Shown piece after piece: positions 13,101 through 21,740 of a DNA stretch of 64,000 nt. The position numbers and the translations under genes were made by a program. The notes beneath the pieces are model-generated. The model saw only the letters and a program-made list of their open reading frames with translations, was not told where the DNA came from and made no database searches. This stretch comes from Symsagittifera roscoffensis (Eukaryota; Xenacoelomorpha; Acoela; Convolutidae): contig NC_087066.1 in the NCBI RefSeq assembly GCF_963678635.1, forward strand, positions 65,571,277-65,635,276, in the 5' to 3' direction. Numbering within the stretch: position 1 is the first letter of the stretch; each line of letters begins with the position of its first letter.

Positions 13101-14300
13101 CTGGTAAGTTGGCGGGTCGATCCTTGGGATTCATCTTAAGTTTTGCACTATTTTGAACACCAAAAATGAGCGATACTCTTAAAAAGATAGCATTAAAGCT
13201 AGAAAAGCTGTCTTATTCCAGTACTCGTTGATAGTAAAAGTTGGACTCGAATTTTTTATAGAGGTAATGAAAAAGTGCTAATGTCTGAATGGTGGTTGTT
13301 ATTTTTGTGTATATAATACAGCGCTGATTTTGAGATATAAATTAGGTGTTCCATGTTTTTAATTCTCATTAATTCTGCTACATTGGCGCATCATCTTTCA
13401 AATAATATTAATATTAGCGATGTTTTTTTATTCCTCTTGTATTACGTTTGCAGAAAGCCAAGTACGAAAAGTATTTCAAGAAGGCGGTTGTGTACCCGGA
13501 AGCTGGCTTTGACCTTAGCCACTTCCCCTGGAAGTACGGCATGGACTGGCGCAACGAGGCCCCCCTAGTCGTGGTCCAGATCGAACTCGACCAGGAAAAC
13601 TTCAACAAGGATGGACTGGAGGCTAGGATTGTGTGCAGCGTGCAGGCCGCGTTAGTATCATGCTAACTCGTTGCTATTCAGTGGGATATTAGATATTTTT
13701 TTTAATGTTAACGAACCAAGTGATTTCTGACTGATTAAGACCTTCAGTTTTTCACGATCGATTTTTCGTGGTTTGGCTTTCGATTTATCTTTAATTTCAA
13801 TTCAGATTGATTTGCAGAAAATGGGTAAATTCCGCTCTCGAATGAAAAAGATCAAATGGTCCAACAAAAACTTGATTGACTTTTCGTTTCAAAAATGGAC
13901 TTTGATTTTCCGAATTTCCATCGGAATGAAAAAATGACCGATTGATCCAGGGTTTAATTAATCCAGAGGTTCTTAATTGGGTTCGTTTTTATCATGAAAG
14001 ATATTGGAAATTCAAAGAGCTATATATTTTTTTCTCCAAAGTTCAAGATAAAATGTCAATAATTTTTTTTGCCGTTTCATTATCGCACTTATTAGCTTCA
14101 CTTGGTTTATCTATTCGTTTTTCAGATTCGGTGCGCTTATTTTGCAATACCTACAAAGTAAGCCGGAGCTCTATGGTCTCCGTGATGTTGGAAATCTGAA
14201 AACTTCTCGGGTTATTTTATTTTGGTTATGTTTCAGAAATGTGCACTTGGACATTGAGAAGCCCAATATCGGCTCAGTCGACTTCAGAATCCGAAAATAG
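3972..14300 (+). CDS. ATP1B: Na+/K+-ATPase beta subunit, gene A (exons 2-7, 5'-partial)
   Basis: Six exons (3972-4112, 4650-4757, 9967-10070, 10373-10438, 13454-13650, 14237-14300) join in frame with GT-AG introns and end at a TAG. They encode about 226 residues of a type II membrane glycoprotein, the beta subunit that escorts the P-type ATPase alpha subunit to the plasma membrane. Exon 2 gives the single membrane span, then come acidic and glycine-rich extracellular segments, the YKPCFYFYLNA strand, FPWKYGMDW, and the C-terminal NIGSVDFRIRK. Four extracellular cysteines match two of the three disulfides of vertebrate beta1 (the 159-175 and 213-276 pairs). The 126-149 pair is absent. HNTT in exon 4 is a glycosylation sequon. 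The first exon, with the cytosolic tail, was not found in bases 1-3971, so it lies upstream. H+/K+-ATPase beta is the alternative within the family. Confidence 0.93.
4517..4557. other. Perfect 15-bp stem hairpin in intron 2 of gene A
   Basis: GAATCGCCTACCTTG (4517-4531) and its exact reverse complement (4543-4557) flank an 11-base loop. It sits 92 bases before the exon 3 acceptor. It is not part of a repeat family I recognise in the window. Confidence 0.6.
4650..4757 (+). CDS. ATP1B: Gene A exon 3
   Basis: Acceptor tttttgtag, donor G|gtcact; 108 nt, phase 1-1. Encodes LHVVPQADVIGADKQRVYFY and an acidic end. Gene B exon 3 has the same length and the pattern LHVIPxANxIGxDKQxVYFY. Confidence 0.93.
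5020..5518 (+). mobile_element. Helentron/HINE-like element, family 3
   Basis: Starts GAAGAGTAGTGAACGTAGTG with a short palindrome (AAGAGT...ACTCTT). It ends with the inverted subterminal copy (GCTCATTACTCTT), the hairpin CCAATC-gtc-GATTGG, and CTGTTGTT. Sister copies: 7060-7534, 16767-17735 (interrupted), 18117-18790, and 60803-61241 (-). No protein is encoded. Confidence 0.55.
5659..5925 (+). mobile_element. Family 2 HINE-like 5' fragment
   Basis: Begins GTTCCGACCATTGAAAATGG, the 5' end of family 2, and continues with the family's interior (the part around 'gatatatcatatt'). The 3' hairpin end is missing. Confidence 0.45.
5940..6490 (+). mobile_element. Composite tRNA-derived SINE with repeated tail monomers
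   Basis: Contains a tRNA-like promoter pair: an A-box-like 'ttgacctggagat' near 6021 and the B-box GGTTCGAGTC near 6066. A conserved body follows ('cggaccttgttttttcag'), then about two copies of a roughly 150-bp monomer carrying 'gtctgctcaaagattgtcgg' variants. A second copy at 20225-20975 has more monomers. Confidence 0.5.
6721..6790 (+). repeat. tRNA-like SINE head
   Basis: The order is tRNA-like: 'gtcgagcatgtgacgcag' (A-box-like), an anticodon-arm-like 'gactcccaatctc', then the degenerate B-box 'tatgattccggctc'. Mismatches in the arms make a functional tRNA unlikely. Confidence 0.4.
7060..7534 (+). mobile_element. Helentron/HINE-like element, family 3
   Basis: Diverged copy of the element at 5020-5518. 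The 5' end reads 'agagtcgatcaacgtagt'. The 3' end has CGTTCATTACTCTT, the hairpin CCAATC-ttc-GATTGG and a terminus 'ctatgtt'. Confidence 0.5.
7665..7775 (+). repeat. tRNA-derived SINE
   Basis: A-box-like 'gtagcctggagataacga' and B-box 'ggattcgaatcttacc'; the second half is repeated ('ggttcgaatctgacc'). No complete cloverleaf. Confidence 0.45.
8140..8710 (+). repeat. Degenerate long tandem repeat (unit about 150-190 bp)
   Basis: Three to four diverged units. Each contains, in order, 'ttctcgaaaact'-like, 'aatctgagatttt'-like, a 'ggttcaatgagataac'-like and 'gggtagctc'-like stretch, then 'gaccgttttttt'-like. The same unit series appears at 36290-37200 in gene B, so the array is a dispersed satellite-like module. 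Confidence 0.5.
8711..9966 (+). other. Gene A intron 3, 3' part, no feature seen
   Basis: Only simple AT-rich sequence with a short CT run near 9192. No exon, SINE head or long inverted repeat was noticed. Confidence 0.4.
9967..10070 (+). CDS. ATP1B: Gene A exon 4 (first conserved cysteine pair)
   Basis: Acceptor 'ttctgtag', donor GCA|gttagt; phase 1 in, phase 0 out; 104 nt. Encodes a segment with the sequon NTT, WGEC and YKPCFYFYLNA. The two cysteines correspond to the 159-175 disulfide of vertebrate beta1. Gene B's exon 4 is 12 nt longer in the variable acidic part. Confidence 0.93.
10373..10438 (+). CDS. ATP1B: Gene A exon 5
   Basis: 22 codons, phase 0-0, acceptor 'cttttag', donor GCA|gtaagc. 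Encodes VHNFVPEP...VECKPA. Its cysteine should pair with the one in exon 6 by analogy with the family. Confidence 0.92.
11251..11659 (+). mobile_element. Non-autonomous hAT-type element with 8-bp target duplication
   Basis: Flanked by CTCAATTT on both sides (11243-11250 and 11660-11667), the 8-bp duplication expected of hAT transposition. It ends 'ctagatccgccccctg' and starts 'gaggggcgga', a damaged version of the family's CAGGGGCGGATTTAG end. The interior has the family hallmark 'cgaccccctgccgaccc' and no transposase. Confidence 0.75.
11858..11940 (+). repeat. tRNA-derived SINE head
   Basis: tRNA-like order: 'ccgttagtcaagac' (A-box-like), 'gactccaaatctcga' (anticodon-arm-like) and a perfect B-box GGTTCGAATCC at about 11921. 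The acceptor stem does not pair, so I treat it as a SINE rather than a tRNA gene. Confidence 0.45.
12795..12860 (+). mobile_element. hAT-family 3'-end fragment
   Basis: Carries 'gaaaatccgcccctcga' and 'cttagatccgcccc', the 3' end of the element at 11251-11659, without a left end. Confidence 0.5.
13065..13140 (+). repeat. tRNA-derived SINE head
   Basis: 'gagtggcgcagagaaagc' matches a tRNA A-box region and 'ggcgggtcgatccttggg' a B-box region about 45 bases later. No matching acceptor stem. Confidence 0.45.
13454..13650 (+). CDS. ATP1B: Gene A exon 6 (main extracellular domain)
   Basis: 197 nt, phase 0 in and 2 out, acceptor 'gtttgcag', donor GC|gttagt. Encodes KAKYEKYF, FPWKYGMDW, APLVVVQIEL and ARIVCSVQAA. 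These line up with the vertebrate YLQPLMAVQF and RIECKAY blocks. GC-rich compared with its introns, as expected of a coding exon. Confidence 0.94.
13735..14010 (+). mobile_element. Internal fragment of a family 3 HINE-like element
   Basis: Interior similarity to 5250-5400 ('ttgatccag', 'caaagagct' and nearby words in the same order) with both ends lost. It lies in intron 6 of gene A. Confidence 0.35.
14237..14300 (+). CDS. ATP1B: Gene A exon 7 (C-terminus)
   Basis: Acceptor 'gtttcag'. The first base completes the split codon from exon 6; then NVHLDIEKPNIGSVDFRIRK and TAG. Gene B exon 7 has SEKPNIGSVDFRIR at the same place. Confidence 0.93.
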
Positions 14301-14974
14301 ACTAAGAACAAAAAGAGGTCCTCGCTCTGTTGGTCGAAAGAAATAGCCGATTTGAATCTATATTTATCCATCACTTGCGCACTATAACAAAAGCAGACGT
14401 CTTAAAACAAGTGTGAAGCAAGTTTCAAACTTGATGTCTGAAAGTCGGACTATGTTTCACTTAACAACTAGGCAATAGTATACACTTGCATTGATACATT
14501 TTATTACAGCGATTTCAAACAAAATAAGGAAACAACTTTTTAAAGTGCATTTCTTGAATTATTTAAAAAAGTAGAATATTTATGAAGAGGTATAAATGTT
14601 TTGAAGTAAGTTGATTAACCTGTTTTTCTGTTTCTATCAAATTAAGTTCTTGCCCCGTAAGTCGATGCATTGTAATAAGCTACGAGGAGTAATGGCCTTG
14701 GCTACTATGAAAAATAGAAGTGTTTTTTATCACATTGTGGCATCAACTTTTTATGTGGCCGTTTCTACGATAAAACTAGCCTTGAGTTATGAAAAATGGT
14801 ATCAGTTTCTGCAACTTATATGTTTTAATGTCGATCTAATATTGAAACTATTTTGTTCGTAAGAACCACTGCGCATTTCAACCAGTGCAATAATATTTAT
14901 GATGATTACTTTTTGATAGTCAAATTCCAGTGTTCACTTAACAGGAAGACCGATAATCCTTAGAAACCAAATGC

Positions 14975-14984
14975 AATAAATAAA
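14975..14984 (+). terminator. Candidate polyadenylation signals of gene A
   Basis: Two overlapping AATAAA hexamers (14975 and 14979), about 675 bases after the stop. The distance is plausible for a 3' UTR, but no nearer AATAAA was checked by alignment with transcripts. Confidence 0.4.
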
Positions 14985-15481
14985 ATATGTAGTTATTTAT
15001 TGTGTTCAATTCCCTGCTTAATGGTGCAATAAGAGAAAGTCAACGCATGATCCTCGTCATAAATTTCATCATCACAACTTTCAAATTTTAAAAGAAATTG
15101 CCAACGAGATTACAAAAGCATGCTTTGAAGATGCGCAGCTCCCACTTATATATATGCTGCAAATTTTCCACTAATGAAATATGAACTGTATTTTTTAACT
15201 GTTGAAAAAAGCAATTCAATTTGAACAGGCAGTGTTCAAGTGATTTTTGAATGATGATGGTTGTGAAGTTCTGTTGGCAAAAATGGCGTTAAAGCACTGA
15301 CCAAGTCACTACTACCTACCAAACGTATGAATTCTATGTACACTACTACTACTCAATGAATTAATTTTTTTTCACGTAATTTTTACTTAATATACTCGAG
15401 AAAGTAGGAGCTTCAATTTAGTCTGTTTTCAGCTTTCTGGCTGAAAATTATTAATCACGCACTACTTATCCAGTTTTTTTT
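14985..15481. other. Intergenic, nothing recognised
   Basis: AT-rich sequence between gene A and the next repeat. No exon or repeat structure seen. Confidence 0.4.
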
Positions 15482-15730
15482 GTTCTGACCATTGAAAACG
15501 GCCAAGAACTTTGTATTCGGGTGCTTGTTTTTTCTTTTTTTAACACGCAAAATCAGTTACCACAAAAACATCGGAATAGGTCGAGTGATATATCATATTG
15601 AAGCCCTTTCAGTCGTGATTCGAACGACCTAAAAATGTTTCCAAAAAGTCAGTGTCGAGAAAAACTGGTGTGAAATTTAAGAGATTTAGTCTAATTTCGA
15701 GCGAGTAACGCGTGTTATATGGAAATTTAA
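15482..15730 (+). mobile_element. Family 2 HINE-like 5' fragment
   Basis: Starts GTTCTGACCATTGAAAACGG, one base off the family end, and continues with 'gatatatcatattg' as at 5659. The 3' hairpin is missing. Confidence 0.4.
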
Positions 15731-16182
15731 TTTTTTTAGACTCACGCCAAAAAAACTTGGTCTTACTATTTACTTTGGGTTAGTTTTATTCGGAAAAAGG
15801 TTCAGTCAATATCCTTGAAATCAAAAGGTGTTCGGTGGTTCTCGAATTCAAATCCCAACTGAAAGGGTTTTGATGAGATCCACTTTATGATCTACTATGC
15901 TTTTCTCAGTACCTGATCTTAAATGAAAAGACCTCTGTAGGCCATAGTTCCCTCCCAACTCTAGAGCTGGTCAGAACGTAATATTTCCTCTAAGGCTGCT
16001 CATTATTTAATAGGTTAGCTTGACACAGGAGGAAAAAAGTACAATTGAAGTACGATTGTAATCTGAAAAAAAGTTAATTGGTTATCAACATTTGAAATTT
16101 ATACTGATTCTCAAATTGAAAGACATTCCTACAAGACGAATAGGCAAACTTATCCTTATAAACATAATCAGGAAACAACAGG

Positions 16183-16614
16183 CACGCACGGATCTAGGAA
16201 TTTATCGAGGGGGGGGGGCGGATTTTCAAAAAAAATCTGAAAATTTTGTCGACCTTTTTTTTGATTGACTAAATTGATTTTCTGAGCTCTCCCAAACCGC
16301 TTTAAAGACACTAATTTGACCAAATTTTCTGCGCCGCGTTTTTAGGCACTTGCGTTTTTAGGCACTTACAAAGTGCCTGAAAGATATGTTTTTAGGCACT
16401 TGCAAAGTTTCGACCAAAAATTCGCGTTTTTTCGGCGCGAGCTCTCCCCTCAAAATTAGTATAGATTAGCACCGAAGGCGCCTTAAGAATAGATTAGCAC
16501 CGAAGGCGCCTTTTTAGGGTCCTTCAGCAAATATGGATATCTCAAAACCGTACACAGGGGACCCTTTGGGTTGGCAGGGGGTCGAACCCCCCCCCCCCCC
16601 TAAATCTGCTACTG
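16183..16614 (+). mobile_element. Non-autonomous hAT-type element
   Basis: Left end 'cacgcacggatctagg' and right end 'taaatctgctactg' are approximate inverted repeats of the family CAGGGGCGGATYTAGG end. The interior is in the opposite order to 11251-11659, with 'gcgccttt' and a poly-C run. A short unit ending 'tttttaggcactt' is repeated inside. The flanks (acaacagg / gacaacga) do not give a clean 8-bp duplication. Confidence 0.6.
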
Positions 16615-17199
16615 GACAACGAGATAGTTTTGTAGTACCAATAACGTTTTTTAAAAATCACTGCGGCACTCATATCAATAAGTGCGACCAAGATTTAAAC
16701 TGAGTATTCAGTTAATTATCAATGTAAACTTGAGGTGCTATTAGGCTCTTTCACTTAAGAATTTTTGAGTCATGAGCGTAGTGAACACTTAAATAGGTCG
16801 TGATTTTTTATTGTTTTTGTTTCCGAAAAAAGTCGTTAATTGTGTTCAGGCTCAAATTGATTTTTTTGCGGTTTGACTTTTGATTTCGTATTAAGCTCAG
16901 TTCATTACTTTGGTTAAAAGAGTCAAACTCTACTATCAAACAGCAAAAATGTAAAGGTCACGAAAAACTTGATCGCTTTTTTGTTTCGGAAGATTATGTT
17001 TTTGGTCTTTCACACATGTTCTTTCACGACAAGGCATGAATGAAAAATGAAATATTAAAACGCATGAATAAAAAAAAGAAATCATTTGCATAGTTTTGCG
17101 CAATTTTCCGGGCTCTTTCAAAACTTTCCGGCATCTTTCCCTCAGAAAGAGCAAAAACATGCTCTTCAACAGTTACAACATAGTTGAAGATGGCCTCGG

Positions 17200-17612
17200 G
17201 CAAAAGAGCCGTCATCGGGTACTTCGTGATCTCATGCCGGGCTCTAGGCCTCGAAGTGGTTGATTTTTTCTTAACCGGTTAACCGATCTCAAATTAACCG
17301 GTTAGTTCTGAAGAAAAAGTTTTTTGGCAGAAATGATTGAATTTTATACAGAACAGTGGTAAAATAGATTAGTTTAGATGATGCAGAAGCGCCCCGTTTC
17401 CTCCAGACAGGGTGAAGGACTTCCGACATATCTTACACTCAGCCGATTTTTCGTTGACTTTGTTGAAGTATTTCCACACCCAGCTCGACATTTTTATCTG
17501 AAAAAGGCAAAATATGACTTAGTAGTATGATAGCAATTCTAGTGACGGGTCTACTTTTTGGTGTGCATTCCCATCGGTTAACCGGTTAATGAAAAATTAA
17601 CCGGTTAACCGC
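17200..17612 (-). mobile_element. hAT-like island with TTAACCGGTTAACC arms
   Basis: The palindrome ttaaccggttaacc occurs near both ends (about 17272 and 17577-17612), a layout seen in some hAT transposons. Between them, on the minus strand, lies a BED zinc-finger ORF. I could not define exact termini or a target duplication. Confidence 0.5.
17369..17491 (-). pseudogene. BED-type zinc-finger ORF, hAT transposase N-terminal remnant
   Basis: A 40-codon ORF starts at ATG 17491 and ends with TAA at 17369. It encodes SSWVWKYFNK (positions 2-11), then CKIC at 19-22, SGGNGALLHHL at 29-39. This is the BED-finger layout: aromatic W/YF start, C-x2-C pair, GG-x-(S/A)-x-L-x-x-HL. BED fingers are the DNA-binding head of hAT transposases. 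Here the frame stops just after the histidines and the RNaseH-like catalytic domain is absent. It could be the first exon of a lost transposase or a solo relic. Family recognition is by motif; no search was run. Confidence 0.7.
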
Positions 17613-18116
17613 TCTCGAAAGTTTCTCAAAATGGGTCAATTTCATCGCTTAAGTCAATCAAAATCTGTTCTTGGAATTCAAAGAGCGTTAAGGCTATCCT
17701 TTGCCATGTCCACTTCTATCTGTCAGTTGGCTATCTATGAGTGTTTTTGTTCCGACCACAAAGGTAGAACTAAGTTTGTTTTGGGTGATTTTTGTTCTAC
17801 GACACTTTAAGTTGAAGATTGAAAACAAATCGGACAAAGCCGAGTTTCATTTTGTAAGAACCAAACTAAATCGTGCTCTTCGTTAGAAACAGATTTCTCG
17901 GTGTCGAGAAAAAGCTAGTACAGATACACATTACATTTGTTTCAGACGGTATTTTGGCAATCAATGAAATTTAACTAAGACCGTGTTCTCAGACGGTGTT
18001 TAGACATCAATGACATTTAGTAAGGGCCATTTTCAGCGCAAATACTTGAGGAAAAAAGTTATTGCTGGCGATCATTGTTGAAATTCATCTTAAATTTTTC
18101 TACATCCTCGCGTTTT

Positions 18117-18790
18117 GAAGAGTAATGAACGTAGTGAACACTCTTATATATTAGTCTTGGCAATTTTTTTTGTTTTTTTTTTATCAGGAAAAAGTCGTAA
18201 GATGTTCTAATAACTACAGATGTGCATTTATATGTATTGGTGCCTTTATGAATGCACTTACGTATAAATGCACTTTTTGAGTTCAATTGAAATTCATCTG
18301 CTGAAAATGACGTAAATAGCCCTCTCCAAATACGAACGTGGAATTGGCGCAAAAAAACGTCAACGACTTTTAGTTTCGAAAGTGGAATTTGACATGTGGA
18401 TTTCCCAGCTCAAAAAACTTAACCAATTGATCCATTTTTCTCAAATTAGGTTAGTGTTAACAAAAAAGACCCAATCATAAGATAATCTAATAACTACAGA
18501 TGTGCATTTATATATATTGGTGCCTTTATGAATGCACTTACGTATAAATGCACTTTTTGAGTTCAATTGAAATTCATCTGCTGAAAATGACGTAAATAGC
18601 CCTCTCCAAATACGAACGTGGAATTGGCGCAAAAAAACGTCAACGACTTTTAGTTTTGAAAGTGGAATTTGACATGTGGATTTCCCAGCTCAAAAAAACT
18701 TAACCAATTGATCCATTTTTCTCAAATTAGGTTAGTGTTATCAAAAAAGACCCAATCATAAGTTGTTCTTAAGTTTGAAGAATTGTAAGG
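18117..18790 (+). mobile_element. Family 3 HINE-like element with internal 280-bp tandem duplication
   Basis: Starts GAAGAGTAATGAACGTAGTG. The block beginning 'ctaataactacagatgtgc' occurs at 18207 and again at 18487, 280 bases later, nearly identical through 'gacccaatcataag'. The 3' hairpin end has been lost. Confidence 0.55.
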
Positions 18791-19101
18791 ACATATATTT
18801 ATTTGACGTCATTATTTGAAACTAAATATTTCAGAAGAAATCAATTTTGAAGAATATTTCCTCTAATAAAAATCAGCGCTATGAAAACTGATATATGCAA
18901 CTTAACTACAATTATGACTGGTCGGATCTTTGTGGCTTCTTGCACATCAGTCGGCTGTTCTTAATTTTTCTTATTTCCTTTTTAGTCTTCTTTATTGGCA
19001 TAGTCTAACAGGGTCTTATTAATGACTATTCAATTTTTTAAAATTTGACCAATAAAAATTTTTAAATGTATTTTTACAGTTATAACGAAAATAAAAATTA
19101 A

Positions 19102-19542
19102 CTTCTCAAATGGCATAATTCCCAAATGGTATGAAAATAAAATGTTTCCCAAATGGCATAAATTTCAAGTTTTCCTTGTAATTCAAACGTTTTCTATCAA
19201 TTTCTAATTCTAACATTTTGTCAGAAATGAAAGCATGTGAACAAGATTTAGAATTAATTGCTTCCAAACAATTTTACGCAACAAATTTGTCGAAAAAATT
19301 GATCACAACAAGCTTATTTATAACAGCAAGCTGATGGTTTTTCCTTTGATAAAAAAATCTTACAACTTTTTCAAGATAAATTGATAATCAACATCTGAAT
19401 TGACTATTTGACTAATTTTCTCACATTGTTCAAGAAAAAATTGTTCTTGATTTTTTCAATGCAACTGTTGCATGAAGTTTATCCCATTTGGGACAATTTC
19501 AATTTTTATGCCATATTTGGTAATTATGCCATTTGAGACGTA
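19102..19542. repeat. Foldback repeat
   Basis: 'ctcaaatggcataatt' with its flanks (19102-19170) is the reverse complement, with mismatches, of 19470-19542 ('aattatgccatttgag'). Arms are about 70 bases and the middle about 300. Confidence 0.5.
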
Positions 19543-20224
19543 ATCAGAATAAATATTAAAGCCGACGTATAAATCAACCAAAGTTGCGCAAAGTAGAAAA
19601 ACCGTTCGGAAAGTTACGTCATTGCATTCCGGGTTGACCATCCTACAAAAATTTCCCTTATATTAGAACTTCTTATGAGATTTGTTGGAAGTTTCTGCTA
19701 ACTTACATCTTTCTAATTACACATGCATAGCTTTTGTTATAGTATGAACTCTCTTTTTTGGAACCTAAGTCGCAAATATTGTTGCGATGCAAATGTTGCA
19801 ACAAATTGTTTCCAATTTAAAAAAGTTCATTTTGATCTAGCTATTAGGTACAGCCAATGCTAAGGATATCAACACAGACTATTATATTACATATAGCACT
19901 TTAGCTTCAAGTTATCATGGACCTGGAGAAATTTTGTTGACTCAAAGTTTTACTCATTCAGGTTTTCCCAGTTGCGTTATCGGTCATATTTTGCTTTATA
20001 TGCAAAGTGTAACTTGGCCTCTGTGCAAGAAAAGTGCTAAGTTAGTAAATTTTCCACGAATTCGAAGAAAAATTGTTATAAACATTTCGAATGTGTTTCT
20101 ATATCTAAAAACAGATAAAACCTATTTTGATTTTTTCTTTTTGCAAATTTATCTATACAAAAGTTTCATTCAGTGGTATTACGCTCCCAATTAACAGGCG
20201 TTATCAAACTGGAATAAATACTTT

Positions 20225-20975
20225 TTTCTAGTTAACAACTAGTTTAACAAAACCAGTTGAATCACTTCATGACCATGCAGGTGACTTCATTTCACTTCTC
20301 TTCTCTCAACATCTTTCAAGTTGCTTCCCCATTGGCCTGGAGGAAATAAATCAGTTGCTTTTTCAGCCTAAGGTCTGGGGTTTGCGTGGTGGCCGGACCT
20401 TGTTTTTTCAGTATCAAGGAAATTGAAAAAAGAGTAAAATGAATTGTTTGTTTTTATTTGTTCGCTCAAGTTTCGTCGGCTAACTTGCCTCAACGAATTT
20501 TGCTTGTGTTGCAGACATTTTTCATTGTAGTTGCAAGTGCAAGTGTTGTTCATTCTAGTTTCAGGGGGGAGTTGAAAATTTCGGTTCATTTGGTGTCTGC
20601 TCAAAGAATGTCGGCTTAGTGTTGCCCTTTCACTGATTTTTTTTCTGCTGTAAGCAACTTTTCTTGTATCTGCAAATGCAAGTGAAGTTCATTCTAGTTT
20701 CAATTAGGACTTGATTATTTAAAAAAAAGTTAAAAAAAAACATTTTCCTAGACTAAAGTGGTTTCAGCTCAAAGATTGTTGGTTTAGTTGCCACATCACT
20801 GATTTTCTTGTACTCTAAACAACTTTTATTGTAGTTGCAAGTACAAGTGTTGTCCATTGTTGTTTAATGTGGGACTTGAATTTTTTTTTAAATCAGATTT
20901 TTTTCGGCACAACTTGTGTCTGCTCAAAGATTGTCGTCTTTGTTTCTTTTCGTAAATTTCGTTCCGATGTTGTTG
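20225..20975 (+). mobile_element. Composite tRNA-derived SINE, longer monomer array
   Basis: Same head as 5940-6490 ('gttaacaactagtttaacaa', A-box 'ttggcctggagg', 'ctaaggtctggggtt', 'cggaccttgttttttcag'). Then about four copies of a roughly 130-150-bp monomer with 'ctcaaagattgtcgg', 'tttagttgccac' and 'gttgcaagtgcaagtg'-type words. Confidence 0.5.
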
Positions 20976-21372
20976 TTTTAAAATTCAAAGGTTTCACATG
21001 TTTGCCCGGAAAGAACTTCTATCGAGACATATGAATGTTTATATGACTTAGTTTTTGTAAAAAAAATTTCATTCGATTTTTATATATGTTTTTTAATATT
21101 TCGCTTGTATCGCAAGTGGTGCGAAGCTCAGCTTGGCCTTTGTGTAATATATGCAATTCGAGTGAAAAATTCTGAAACAAAATTTGATTTTTTAATGAAC
21201 CTAATTATGCGTAATTAGCGGTCGAAATTAAAATGGAGACAACAAAAAATCAACTTTGACGAATCATGTGCTATAGCTGCGGACGTAATGTCTGTGGGGT
21301 TCAGTTATATATCGAAAAAACTTAAAGGTTATTAGCAAAAAAATAATTTTCTAACGTTAGTGGATGCATCAG

Positions 21373-21740
21373 GGAGGCGGAGCAATAAGCAGAATGGTCC
21401 AAGTTCAGAATGGGTCCAAGAGCAGAAAAACAGAAAAATTTTGACTTATATTGGTTTATACGGGCTATTTGATAAAACAATTATTAGAACCGTCAAAAAA
21501 TACCAAGAAAACGAATAACTTATGCATGAGTTGTCTAATTTCATTAAGTTTTTTTATTAATATTTTTTTTCAATTCTTGATTAAATTACTCAAATTATGC
21601 ATAAAATGTTCGTTGCGTTGGTATTATTGACATTTCTGATAATTAATTTACCGATTAGCTCATAAAAGTTGATATTTTTCTGTTTTTCTGCTCTTGGACC
21701 CATTCTACTCTTAGACCATTCTGCTTATTGACTGGCCACC
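21373..21740. mobile_element. MITE-like element with about 65-bp inverted ends
   Basis: 'caataagcagaatggtcc' and the following roughly 55 bases (from 21383) reappear as reverse complement at the right end (from 'tttttctgtttttctgctc' to 'gcttattg'). Outermost bases GGAGGC/GCCACC are a weaker match. No transposase and no clean target duplication seen. Confidence 0.55.

Larger units (their letters stand above)
16767..17735 (+). mobile_element. Family 3 HINE-like element split by a younger insertion
   Basis: The 5' half (16767 to about 16985) has 'catgagcgtagtgaacact'. The 3' half resumes near 17615 with 'tcaaaatgggtcaa' and 'aattcaaagagcgttaagg', family-interior words, and ends at a decayed 'gtcagttggctat'. 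The hAT-like island between them interrupted it. Confidence 0.4.

Noticed and set aside
14611-14862. 83-codon frame after gene A
   Set aside because: AT-rich, no domain, probably within the 3' UTR; nothing supports translation.
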